Shown here in pieces: positions 1 through 10,312 of a DNA stretch of 64,000 nucleotides; within the stretch, counting starts at the first letter, position 1, and every line of letters starts with the position of its first letter. The DNA lies in NCBI RefSeq assembly GCF_030445035.2, contig NC_080698.1, positions 28,985,294-29,049,293 on the forward strand, written 5' to 3'. This DNA is from Dasypus novemcinctus (taxonomy: Eukaryota > Chordata > Mammalia > Cingulata > Dasypodidae). The notes beneath the pieces were generated by a model. The model worked only from the letters and a program-made list of their open reading frames with translations. It did no database searches and had not been told where the DNA came from. Made by a program: the position numbers and the translations under genes.

Positions 1-1560
1 TACTCAGCATTCAACATATTTGCCAAATGGATGAATAAAAAGTCATTACATGCTTAGGAACAGTTAGGAGCTCAGGAGTCCTTAGAAAAAAATATACAAC
101 CTGCATCACTCAAAAAAAGGAGCCTCGGTAAGGTCTCAGAATCTTTTAGATTTTGAATCCCAATACTCTTAAGAATTATCTCCTGTTTTCAGTTAGTTAG
201 GATCAGAAGTAAATGGATATCAGTTTGTGAGGTTTCCATAGATTCATAGCCAACCTCTGAGTTCTATTTCAACATGAGGCCAGGACCAAATTGATTGGAA
301 GCCCTCTTTCCCTCTGTCCCTAGTGGTTCTTCGTTTTAGGAACCATGATTTCTTAAGAAAATGTCACTGGAAGGGGGAAGGAAAAGAAAAGAAAAAGGAA
401 TCTGGCTGTGGAAAGTCTGAATAGCTCAATAGATAATTTGGTTAAATGTTTAATTCAAGAATGCTCTCACCTAAAACCAATTCTCTGTGAGATATTTATA
501 GAGAATACATGGATAATATTTAACATTGTTCAAGGAACGCATTTATAATTTAATAAGTTTCTTTTATTGCCCTCAGCCTGGTCTTCTTCAAGCAGAATGC
601 TCTTGGGCTTAGAAAAAAGATCAAGATAATGGGACATACATGGTGTTTCTTCAGAAAGCTCAAAATTTACTCAGTGATTTTGGAGGAGAATGTTAAGCAG
701 CTTAACTAGTAAGTAATTTAAACATACTTTAATTAAAATATGTTATAGGACCAAGAAGAAGTCACAAGAAACTCCAGGGTTCTGTTCCCCTACATAATCT
801 TTGAACAACTAGCAAAACTGGTAGGGCAATCTACTTCAGAGTTCTGGAAACCAGTTAAAAGGTTGTAGTAATTGGATGAATCAAGAAAACACAACTTAAA
901 AAGTGGTAAGAAAAGATCATGACACCCTTGCTCTCCCCTCCTGTGCCCTTCCAGGCTCAATATATAGCTGGCCTATATTCTTAGTGCATTCCCTGGCCCC
1001 TTTCCAGAGGGAGCAGAGTAACCCCTATGCATATACTGAAGTGCATGTATGTCTGTGCCAATGTATCTGGAGACAGCTTAGAAGGCTGGACCAGGACACA
1101 GATCTCTGGATTGCCATCTCAAAACTTGCTCTTTATGCAGAAGCAGCTTATGTATATCTACAATCAGTGTAAGAAACAATTAAATCAAAGTGGCCTGAGG
1201 CAAAGGATTACCTGCTTTAAGACATGTTGTAGAGACCCTGGAGAGGGGAATTCTATTTCTTAGGGAGAAGAGGGAACAGTCAGATCCCTAAAAACAGGAG
1301 AATATCTAAAGTCATGAGTGCATGCTCAGGACACGAGATGCATGCTCAGAAAAGACAGGAGAGAATTTTGTACTTGTATCTCAAGCTGATCTTCTTGGCA
1401 GGAGGGCTAAGCTCTGAAGGAGAGCACAGTCAATACAGGGCCTATTCGCAAAGATTGTGAAAGGTATTTTTGTGATGGGTTTTTTTTTTTTTTTTAGTTC
1501 CTGGCACTCAAGAAAATCACTGGTGTATCATCAACTGAATAAAAACTTAAGGAATAAACA
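1..1560. other. Unassigned sequence, no gene seen
   Basis: I see no recognisable gene or repeat family here. Reading frames at 903-1172 and 1027-1263 overlap each other in different frames and have no domain character. A run of T at about 1480-1495 may mark the tail of an old minus-strand retroelement, but no body could be recognised beside it. Confidence 0.4.
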
Positions 1561-4147
1561 ACTCAGGGACTAAATTCCAGAATTAGGACATTAAAATATT
1601 AAAATATAGAGTGTGTAATAAAAGATTCCAAGTCCAACAAAGAAACAGGAAATGATAACCCAGCCAAAGGAACAAGATAAAACATTAGAAACCATCAACT
1701 AAGAATATCAGACTTACCAAGGAATTAAAAAAAAAAAAAAAAAAGAACTAAAAGAAAGCATTGAGAAAGAATTAAAGAATATCAGATAAATGATATACAA
1801 ACAAAGCAAGAACATTAATAAAGAGAGATAAAGTATAATTAGGAAGCAAACAGAAATACTAGATTTGAAGATCAGTTCAAAAGCTGATGGGAGCTGGCAG
1901 AAGAAAGAATCAGTGACCTCAAAGACAAGTCAATTGAAATGATTTAGGCTTAGCTGTGGAAAGAAAAAAGAATGAAAAAACAAAACCCCAAAAGAACAGT
2001 GCCTAAAAGACATATGGGTCACTATCAAGTATACTAATATACACATTATGGAAGTCCCAGGAAGAAAAGAATGAGAGAAAGGGGTAGAATGAATATTTGA
2101 AGAAATATTGACAGAAAACTTCCAAAATCTAATGAAAGTCTTGAGTATACACATTCAAGAAACCCAGCAAACCCCAATCAGGTTGTCCACACCCAGAGAC
2201 AGTATAATCAAACTTTTGTAGGCCAAACACAAAGAAAGAATCCTAAAAGCTGCAAGAGAGAAGTAATGTTTCATGTGCTAGAGAGCCCCAATAACATTAG
2301 GTGCTGATTTCTCATTAGAAGCTGTAGAGCAAGAAGGCAGTGGGATTAAATATTTAAAATGCTGAATGAAAATATTTGTCATACAAGGATTTTATATATG
2401 ACAAGAATTTATTTCAAAAATAAGGAAGAGATTAGGACATTCCTAGATAGTTAAAACTAGAGGAAATGCATCATTAGTAGACCTGCCCTACAAGCAATCC
2501 TAAAGGTATATCTTCAAATTGAAAGGAAAGGACCTAGACAGTAGATCAAAATGACATAAACAAATACAGAGCCCTGGTAAATGTAATCACATAGGTGATT
2601 ATAAATGCCAGAGCTATTATTTTGTATTGGTGGTATAACTCCACTTTTTACTTCTTATGGGTTATAAAATGCAAATGCATAAAAATAATGATAAAACTGT
2701 TATTTGGTATGCAAAATGTATAAAGATATAATCCATGGTAAGAGCAAAAAAGGTGGGGGGACAGAGGAGTGTAAGAATATAGTTTATGTATGCTATGGAA
2801 GTTAAGTTGGTATCAAATCAAATGAGGTTGTTATAGATTTATGATGTTAAATTTAAGTCCATGAAACCACAAAGAAAAGATCTGAAAAACATACACATAA
2901 GCAGATAAGAAGGAACTCAAAATGATTCACTATAAAATACCAAATACAATGAAAGCAGGCAGAAATGGAAGAATTGAGTGAAAAAAAGTTTAAGACTTAG
3001 AAATATCAGAAAAAAATATAACTTACATCAAACAGTTACAAGGGACAAAGGGGTCAATTCAATAAGAAGACATAGAAATTATAAATATATATGCACAGAA
3101 GAGACTCCAAATTTAAGAATAAATTATTGACAGATTTGAAGGGATAAATGGTGGTTCTATATTAGTATTTGGAGACTTCAGTACACCATTTTCAAGAATT
3201 GATAGAATGTCCAGATGGAAGATCAATAATTAAAAAAAAAAGACTAAATGATACCAAATAGTCCTAACAGATATATATAAAGCATTTACCTAACAACAGC
3301 AGAATACACATTCTTCTTTAGTGCATGTGGATCATTCTCCAGGATAGAACACATGTTAGGTAACAAAAAAGTCTCAACAAATTTTAAAATATTGAAATTA
3401 TACAATGTATCTTCTCTGACCAAAATGGAATGAAGCTAGACATCAATGAATGAAGGAGATCTGGAAAATTCACAAATACATTGAATTTAAATAACACTCT
3501 TTTAAACAACCAATTATTCAAAGAAGAAACCACAAGGGCAATTAGGAAAGATCTTGAGGTAAATGAAAACCAAAAAAACCCATGTACTAAAATTTATGGG
3601 ATGCAGCAAAGGTAGTGCTGAGGCAAATCAATGAAGAGGACACAAATAACTAAAATCAGAATGAAAGAGGTAACATTACTACCTACCCCACAGATATAAA
3701 AAAAGATTTAAGAGGATACTATGCCAACAAATTAGATAACCTAGATGAAACGGACAAATTCCTGGAAGTACACAAACCATCTATCTACATTGACTCAAAA
3801 AGAAGATGTCAGCACACTAATAACAAATAATGGAATTGAATCAGTAACAAAAAATCTCCCAAAAAGAAAAATTCAAGACAAGATGACTTTACTGGTGAAT
3901 TTTACCAGTCAAAGAAGAATTAATACCAATCCTGGTCAAACTCTACCAAACAATTGAACAGGAGGGAACACTTCCTAACTCATTTTATGAAGCCAGCAGC
4001 ACCCTAATACCAAAGCCAGATAAAGATATCACAGCAAAAGTCTTAAAAAAAAAAACCTATGAAACAAATCCAATGGCACATTAAAAGAATCATACCCCAT
4101 TATCAAGTGGGACTTGTCTCAGAAATGCAAAGCTGGTTCAACATAAG
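1560..4147 (+). mobile_element. L1 LINE fragment (ORF1 and ORF2 remnants)
   Basis: AT-rich, A-strand-biased DNA typical of L1. About 1860-2480 resembles the coiled-coil and C-terminal part of L1 ORF1 (text such as 'gctgatttctcattagaa' and 'gacctgccctacaagcaatc'). About 3000-4147 resembles ORF2, including 'ggaacacttcctaactca' and 'aatgcaaagctggttcaac'. Stops and frameshifts occur throughout, and the longest plus-strand frame (70 codons at 3745-3957) is only an ORF2 scrap. The copy is broken at 4148 by a MaLR-type LTR; a short ORF2-like piece recurs at about 5203-5255. The 5' boundary is approximate. Confidence 0.8.
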
Positions 4148-4547
4148 TGTGGCAGTTGAAACTTCTATGGAAGTTTCTGTGGCCTAGAGAAGGGATGCTG
4201 CCATGTGTCTGATCATCCACAACTGCAGCTCAGGGTAAAAGGATCTCCTGATAATGCCTTTATTTAGGCACTTTCACAGCCTTAGTACTGTGAGTCAATA
4301 ACCTAATAAATCTCCACTGTAAAAGCCAATCCATTTCTGGTATACTGCTCTCCACATTTTTTTCCTGCACCTGAGGTGGCTCCCTTGTCTCTTTGCTTAT
4401 TGTTTTTGCTTATTGTTTGCTCATTGTTTGTTTTGTTTTCTTTAGGAGGCAGCAGGAACCGAACTTGGGACCTCCCATGTGGGAGGCAGGCACTCAACTG
4501 CTTGAGGCACATCTGCTTCCCCCGACAGCTTTTAACAAACTAAAACA
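4148..4547 (+). mobile_element. MaLR-like LTR (subfamily B), 5' LTR
   Basis: Starts TGTGGCAGTTGAAA and ends AAACTAAAACA, so it has TG...CA termini. It contains 'ctaataaatctccactg' (polyadenylation signal) and 'gtaaaagccaatccatttc', shared with related LTRs at 26.4, 46.1 and 53.0 kb. It is shortened internally relative to those and carries a minus-strand SINE at about 4356-4522. Unlike them it is followed directly by MaLR internal sequence, so it is a 5' LTR rather than a solo LTR. Confidence 0.75.
4356..4522 (-). mobile_element. tRNA-derived SINE (ggagcagatgtggctcaag type)
   Basis: Read on the minus strand it opens with the tRNA-like head 'ggaagcagatgtgcctcaag', then A-box and B-box text ('gggacctcccatgtggga' on the plus strand), followed by a short tail. 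It lies inside the LTR at 4148-4547, so it is younger than that LTR. Confidence 0.85.
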
Positions 4548-5200
4548 GAATTTGTGAAGTGTATGCTTCTATGCAAATATCAGAAATGTTAAAAGGGCTT
4601 TTAAAATGGGTAATGGGAAGATTTTGGGTGAATTGTGAGCTGTTTGACAGAAAAGGCCTAGACTGCTTTGAGGTGACTGTTGGTAAAATTATGAATGCTA
4701 ACGATACTTCTGATGGGGCCTTAGACAGACATGGTGAATGTGTCATTGCAAACTGGAAGAAAGGTGATCCTTGTATTAAAGTGGCAGAGGCAAAATTAAC
4801 TCCTGATGTTAAGTGGAAGGCAAAATTTGAAAGTGCTGAGATTGGGTATTTAGCCGAAGAGATTTCCGAAACTAAATGTGGAATGTGTGGCATGGCTTCT
4901 CCTTGCAGCTTACAGTAAAATGCAAGAGAAAAGGGATAAGTTGAGAACTGAACTCCTAGACAAAGAAAATAGTGCCCCATGTGAGGATTTAACTGAATGG
5001 AAACAGTCAGTTACCCAGTATAAGTCAGGGTTGGAAATGCACCTATCCAGGAAGGCTCTGTGCAAAGTCTTACTCTCTGACATCTTGGACACCTGTTTCT
5101 TGCATGTGAAACTAACAAGTTTGTTGTTGTTGTTGCTGTTGTTTTTGTAGTATGACATATGTATGAATGGAACCACTGCCAGCTTGAACTAAAGTGACAG
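4548..5200 (+). mobile_element. MaLR internal region
   Basis: Non-coding internal sequence of a MaLR (ERVL-related) retrotransposon, directly after the 5' LTR. Diagnostic text includes 'aaaaggcctagactgctttg', 'aactggaagaaaggtgatcc', 'gatatttccgaa'-like motifs and 'agtaaaatgcaagagaaaag'. Frames of 119 codons (4559-4918, plus) and 146 codons (4540-4980, minus) are open by chance: MaLR internal regions are not known to encode a working protein, and the same sequence recurs at 6.83-7.2 kb. A GTT-rich stretch lies near 5120-5147. Confidence 0.75.
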
Positions 5201-5255
5201 TATCACTAAAGTAAAAAGACAATTGACAGAATGGGGAAAATATTTGGAAATCATT

Positions 5256-5757
5256 TGTGGTAGGGGGCAGTCCTAGCACAGCCTGCTGCCTTTCCCTGGG
5301 CCCACAGATTTGTGCTTTGACCAGGTGTGTCAGCCTGGTGGGATAAAACACAAACTTAGTAGATAAGGAGACTGCTGGTACCTTCCTTCCCCTAGTGTTC
5401 CAAGCATATGTAAACATTCACTGGAGAGAGTTTGACTCTGGTGGGCATATTTTACAACATCCAGCTCATACCGATGTGGTATATCTATTCCTGCAGGGAG
5501 ATAGTGGGCTTCCTTCACTATGGCAGCACCTGAACATGAGAGACTGCTGCTCCACATAGAACACCTTCTGGGATTGCAACCTGCTGGCTAGGGAAAGAGA
5601 TGCACACTGACCTTGCTCTGTCTCTTCTCTATGTGAGTGAAGGTCTTCCCAACAAAACCTTTCTATGAGAGCCTGTGTGAGTCATGCTTTTGCTGGTGAC
5701 TTCAACATTTGTATGGGAGTGAATTGACATCTGTTTAGGTGTCTCTTCTGACCAACA
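5256..5757 (+). mobile_element. Endogenous retrovirus LTR, unclassified
   Basis: Begins TGTGGTAGGGGG after L1-like sequence and ends CTGACCAACA, giving TGT...ACA termini and a length of about 502 bp. The right border is supported by a primer binding site three bases further on (5761-5778). No clean AATAAA was seen, consistent with decay. The left border is inferred from the terminal dinucleotide and the end of L1 text. No duplicate LTR was recognised downstream. Confidence 0.55.
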
Positions 5758-5760
5758 ATT

Positions 5761-5778
5761 TGGCATAGTTGGCAGGAT
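5761..5778 (+). promoter_or_regulatory. Retroviral primer binding site, tRNA-Ser type
   Basis: 'tggcatagttggcaggat' is complementary to the 3' end, including CCA, of vertebrate tRNA-Ser as I remember it. There are two differences (5765 and 5770), both changes expected from CpG decay. It lies three bases (att) after the LTR end, the normal spacing. tRNA-Ser priming is known for the HERV-S class; assignment to that class is inference. Confidence 0.6.
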
Positions 5779-6825
5779 CATCAAAGCCTGGTGGAGGGTT
5801 TTGGGTCATCAGTTCAGGTGTGCCAGGGTAGTGCTGGCTCCTGGGGGCAGGGTGGGATGACTGGGTGACTGATATGCTGGCCTCCCTTTGGTCACATGGG
5901 GACAAGTGGGATGTAAGCAGTTGTTCTATTAATAGAGATGAATTGGTGTGGTAGATAAGGGCAGAGATGAGGAAAGGGGATTCCAAGAGAGCAGGGAAAC
6001 TATATCCTGGCTCCTGGCCACCTGTGCACACCACCATCACTTGCTGAACCCCTCTTTGTCTCAAGGGTCACAAATGACTCCAGAGAAGAGTATGGGGTAC
6101 TGTGCAGGGAACTGGACTGTTTGTGGAACCCAAGATTAGACTTGTTTTCACTACTGATGTAAAACAAACATTTTGAAAGCCTAACTGTTGAAATAAGGTC
6201 TTTCTTCTGGAGTGAAATACATAAGTTAAAAGACAGATATGGGCAGAAGCCATGGGAGGGTGCTATGGCTTGGTTTGTGTGACTGTTTCATGATGGAGCA
6301 TTGCAGACTTAGATGTCTAGGGCCATGCTCTCCTACAATACATTTTAGCCCACATCCAACGGGACACCTGACAAGCTAGAGATATAGTCCAGCCCATGCT
6401 GCCTTTAGTCTGGATTGCTGGGAGTATGAGAGTGTTTTTCCCAACTGCGGGAGACTTCCCAGAAAGTAAGTCCCCACAGAAAACTGTTTATATGTCTCTA
6501 ACCACCCTGAGGTGGGAGGCAATAGACTTGGCTATATGATGCTGCCCTGGGGCAGGGCATGGTACTATCTTGGATGGCATTAGAGGCATTGATTAACATG
6601 CTCCTTCCCAAAGGAAGAGCTCTTGTGCCTTTTGTTTTCTCCCAGGATGATGGAGGGAGTAGGGGGGGAGTTGAAGAAATGCCACACCTTAACTTCCTGC
6701 ATTGGGGTGAAAAAAGCTGAGAGGTGTCAGCTGTCCTGGACAGTGGGGAGAGGAGCAAGAGGAAGGCCAAAGGGTCATAATGAGAATGCAAAAAGCAATG
6801 GGGTAAAGACAAAGAAAAGTATGGC
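5779..6825 (+). other. Putative ERV leader/gag-side remnant, no intact frame
   Basis: Sequence between the primer binding site and the next MaLR. It is less AT-rich than its surroundings and not recognised as L1, SINE or MaLR. By position it should be leader and 5' gag-side sequence of the element whose LTR is at 5256-5757. Open stretches at 5735-6064 (minus), 5948-6139 (plus) and 6498-6827 (minus) show no motif that I recognise, and the element is clearly non-functional. The right boundary is set only by the start of MaLR internal text near 6826. Confidence 0.35.
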
Positions 6826-7620
6826 AATGGGCAATGCGGAGAAGCTGGAAGAATTGGGTGGAAAGTGCTTGAAAGGAAAAGTCTAGATTGCTTTGAAGAG
6901 AGTAGAAATATGGATGTTAAAGGAACTTTTGATAAAGACTTAGAAGGAAATGATGAATGTGTTTTGGGAAATTGGAAGAAAGATTATCCTTTGAATAAAT
7001 TGGCAGAGAACTTGGAAAAATTGTGTTCTGATGTTGGATTGAAAGTAAAATTTGTAAATGATGAAATTGAATATTTAGCTTTGGATATTTCTAAGCTAAA
7101 TATGGAAGGTGCAGACTGATGTCTCCTTGCAGTTTATAGTAAAATGTGAGAGGAAAGGGATAAGCTAAGAATTAAAGTCCTAAGCACAACGGAACCAGCA
7201 AGTGATGATTAGAAAATCCTCAGCCTATCCGGATATGAGACCAGGGCCAGAAGCTGCCCTAGCAGGGACTGAGTGGAGCTTTCAGGAAGTGACTACCCAG
7301 AGAACAGACATCCATGTGAGGATTTAAACTGAAATTCTTTGTTAAAGTAGGATCCAGTCAGAAGCTGTAAGTCCATAGATCCCAGAAAAGAAAGAAGACA
7401 CTGCCACATGCATTGCCATGTGATAAAAAAGCCAAGAACAAAGGATTACCTGCAGCCAGCCCCAGAATGCCACAGTTTTTGGGGAGAAAACATGGCCCGG
7501 CTGACACCTCAATTTTGGACTTCTCCTAGTCTCAAAAGTGTGAGTCAGTGGACTCCTGTTGCTTAAGCCAAACAACTGTATGGTATTTATTTTAGCAGCT
7601 AGGAACCTAAAGCAATGTTA
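6826..7620 (+). mobile_element. MaLR internal region plus 3' LTR remnant
   Basis: A second copy of the MaLR internal sequence: 'ggcaatgcggagaagctgg', 'aaagtctagattgctttgaa', 'ttgggaaattggaagaaag'. It parallels 4620-4930 in order. After about 7300 it passes into LTR-like 3' sequence ending 'gcagctaggaacctaaagc'. The 84-codon frame at 6865-7119 corresponds to the 119-codon frame of the first copy and is not a gene. Confidence 0.7.
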
Positions 7621-7624
7621 TCAA

Positions 7625-7785
7625 CTTGAATAAAAGTCCGTATGAATTTTCAAGTTTAAAAAATCAAGATCCTGCACAACTATGTGACTGTACTAAATAC
7701 CTTTGTTTATGTACTTTGGATGGATTGTATGCTTTATTAATATGCATCAATAAAATTGGTTTGTTAAAAAAAATTAAGACTTAAA
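7625..7785 (+). mobile_element. L1 3' UTR end with A-rich tail
   Basis: Short 5'-truncated L1 fragment: 'ctgcacaactatgtgactg', 'ctttggatggattgtatg', then 'caataaaattgg' and an A-rich end at about 7765-7775. This is the familiar terminal segment of mammalian L1 3' UTRs. Confidence 0.65.
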
Positions 7786-8210
7786 AGAAATTTGACCTTG
7801 CTATGGTCACATTTGGGCTACACCTGCCTCTTTTCTCTCATGTCCCAGGAGTAGCAGCTTACTTATCTCCATGAATCATAGCATTTTAAAGTAAAGTTCA
7901 AGAAGAATTTTGGCCTTATGCCAAAAGAGAGGCAAATACTGGGAATTTCAGCCTTCCTGACAATATTTTAGGCCTTTTTAAAATAGCATAGGCCTTTCTC
8001 TTCAAATAGATTTGGCCCTGATCCTGAGTTGTATGCTACTGAGGCATATTTATATTGATTCCATCTTGATCAAATTAATACCACAGCCAGACATCCATCT
8101 GGTGTGTATCTTCAAGCCTTTGACAAACAGATTAAAAATCTATTGGGAAGAAAAAATTAACCCTCGTCTCCAATCTTTCCATTCCATAAACCCTGCTATT
8201 TGATAAAAAA
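7786..8210. other. Unassigned sequence
   Basis: No repeat or gene recognised. The 63-codon frame at 8012-8203 has no supporting feature. Confidence 0.4.
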
Positions 8211-8427
8211 CAGGGGTTAGCAAACTTTTTCTTTAAGGGTTAGATAGTAAATATTTTAGGGTTCATGGGCAAAGAGGCAGAATTTAGGCCATTTATATAC
8301 ACATATATTTATTTATATTTGTATATTTTTAAATGGTTCAAGGGCAACCATTTAAAATCATTCCTAGTTTAGGATCAATAAAAAAACAGACCGCTGGCTA
8401 TATTGGACTGTGAATTGCTGAACCCTG
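8211..8427 (+). mobile_element. hAT-Charlie-type MITE
   Basis: Non-autonomous DNA transposon with imperfect terminal inverted repeats: it opens 'caggggttagcaaac' and closes 'gaattgctgaaccctg'. The interior 'ttagatagtaaatatttta' and 'aaacagaccgctggc' is typical of mammal-wide MER-type hAT elements. No 8-bp target duplication is recognisable at this age. Confidence 0.75.
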
Positions 8428-9322
8428 AATTAGACATAAATGAAGACAGGAGGGAGACCTTGAGGTAGAAGAGGTATAAATATAAACTCTGGGAGTAGGA
8501 AAGAGAAGTTGAGAAGGTGAAACTTAAATATAAACCCATTTTCTTCTTCACCTGGGCCTGCCCTAAGACATTGACATCTAGTTACTCAGTACTGCAATAA
8601 ACATGACAGAATGTAGCTAATTTCTGGTTTAACTCACAGCTCATCTGTTACTAGTCTAACTAAGTATACTGATAAAACAAACAGCTTTGCTTCTTAGTGA
8701 GTATGAGGAAATTGCACTCTCCATGATAACAAAGGTAGCTGGTTCTTTGGAGCAGTTTGCAGTCTGTTATCATTCTGAAAGTTGTCTGGTACACCCCAGA
8801 AACCATTACCCAAACTGAACCATCCTACCTCTGATCCTATCTGTGCCTGGAGTCCATAGACTCACTATGGGTTTGGCTCTCTCTCAATTTACCCTCCTTC
8901 CGTGTTTGGAAATACACGTTGCATAGGCACGAGCTCGGCTGGCAGCCTGGTGGAGGAGACACTTTGTTCAAAGGCTCTGCCTCTAGTGTTGCCAATTTTG
9001 GTGAAAAAAATTAAAATCCCTCCATGGAATTCCTTGTGGTATGTCCTCAAGTACAGATTCTATTATTTTGACATTGCTGTCTTTATCAACATCATCGTGG
9101 GTCAGGTTCCCAGGAAGTAAACTCTGAGGCAGAGATTAATACATAGGAAGTTTACTGGGTACTGCTCTTGGGATCAATACCTGTGAGGAGGTGAAGAAAG
9201 CAGAATTGGACAGACAGAGAATTTGAACTGCAATGCTGTTTCATCTCAAGTCTCAACCAATCTCTCTGGGTACGGAGGGCCCTACATTTTTGTCCTGAAT
9301 TGGAACAAGAAAGGCTGAGAAT
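8428..9322. other. Unassigned, possibly old repeat near 9120-9322
   Basis: No gene seen. A 72-codon frame (8902-9120) has no recognisable domain. Sequence on both sides of the LTR at 9323-9827 (about 9120-9318 and 9832-10050) reads like two halves of one old interspersed element, but I cannot name it. Confidence 0.35.
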
Positions 9323-9827
9323 TGTGGGAAAGGGTTAAGTTTAGTTTTCACAAAGGGAAAACCAGAGCAGCTCTGCTGTTCGAGGAGGGAGGGTAGGGAT
9401 TCTAGCGGCTTTGGCGTGCCAAGAATTTGAAAAGTGGCGCCCAAACAAGGGAGGGCCAATGGTGCGTGCTGGGGGCGGGGCCAGTAGTGAAAGCCGCGCC
9501 AAATTTGAAAGGGTGCCAGGCAGGAAAGCAGCGCTGAGCAGGCCCAGACCACCCCAAGTGTAGGGAAGGCGGGAGCGGGAATCAGGGGAACTGGGTAAGT
9601 TAGTTAGATCTCTAGGATAGGGTAACCCCTGAAGTACCCAATCAGTGGGGAACAGGAGCGGGACCATGTGTTAGGTTTAGGTTATAAATATCACTGTTTC
9701 TTGTTTGGCCCACCGGCCATTTTATCCAGGTCGAGGCCTGTTCTTGTAAGATTGTTAATAAAATTATTTTCTCCTCCATAATCAGGTGATCTTTTGTTCT
9801 CTTACAAGTGCAGCTTTCTTTCTAACA
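9323..9827 (+). mobile_element. GC-rich solo LTR of an endogenous retrovirus
   Basis: A 505-bp element with TGT...ACA ends (TGTGGGAAAGGG to TTTCTAACA), flanked by the direct 4-bp repeat gaat (9319-9322 and 9828-9831). It contains a CCAAT box (9456-9460), an Sp1-type GC box (9471-9480), a TATA-like box 'gttataaata' (9681-9690) and AATAAA (9757-9762), in the order expected for U3-R-U5. A 4-bp duplication suggests a class I (gammaretrovirus-like) element. Far more GC- and CpG-rich than its surroundings; no internal region remains. Confidence 0.82.
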
Positions 9828-9831
9828 GAAT

Positions 9832-10312
9832 TTATACCCTTTCATAGATTAGTCATTAGAGGATGATCTCCCCTTGCCCCTTCCACTTCCACAGGGCATA
9901 CCCTTGGGCCAAGCAATTCTCTTCAGCTGGTGACAATCTTCAGAAAGGACCTGAGCTGTGAGCTGTCAGTAGCCAACCCTATCAGCAGCTGGAGGAGTGA
10001 CTGCTTCAGTCCTATGAGGGTATATTTGAGAGACTTACCGCAGCATCCACCACTGGCCTCAACATTTTTTCCAATTAATTTTTTTTCCATAAATATTTCA
10101 ACATGTATCTCTAAGAGATGTGGACACATTAAAAAATATAGCCATAATACCATTATCATACCTAATTTCAATTATTAATAATTGAATTGAATTCATATAA
10201 AAATATGCAGTCTGTTCAATGTTTGTTTCCAATTATTATAACCATACATAATTAATTAATTGACAATTTGTTTGATTCTGGGTTCAAGTGAAGTCCATAA
10301 ATTGCAATTGAT
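9832..10312. other. Unassigned sequence beside the LTR
   Basis: About 9832-10050 looks like the continuation of the old element split by the LTR. After that the DNA is AT-rich and featureless. Two 82-codon frames on opposite strands at 9923-10178 are mirror shadows without a recognisable domain. Confidence 0.3.

Noticed and set aside
4540..4980. 146-codon minus-strand and 119-codon plus-strand frames
   Set aside because: Both lie in MaLR internal sequence. The minus frame is the mirror of the plus frame, and neither family member is known to encode protein.
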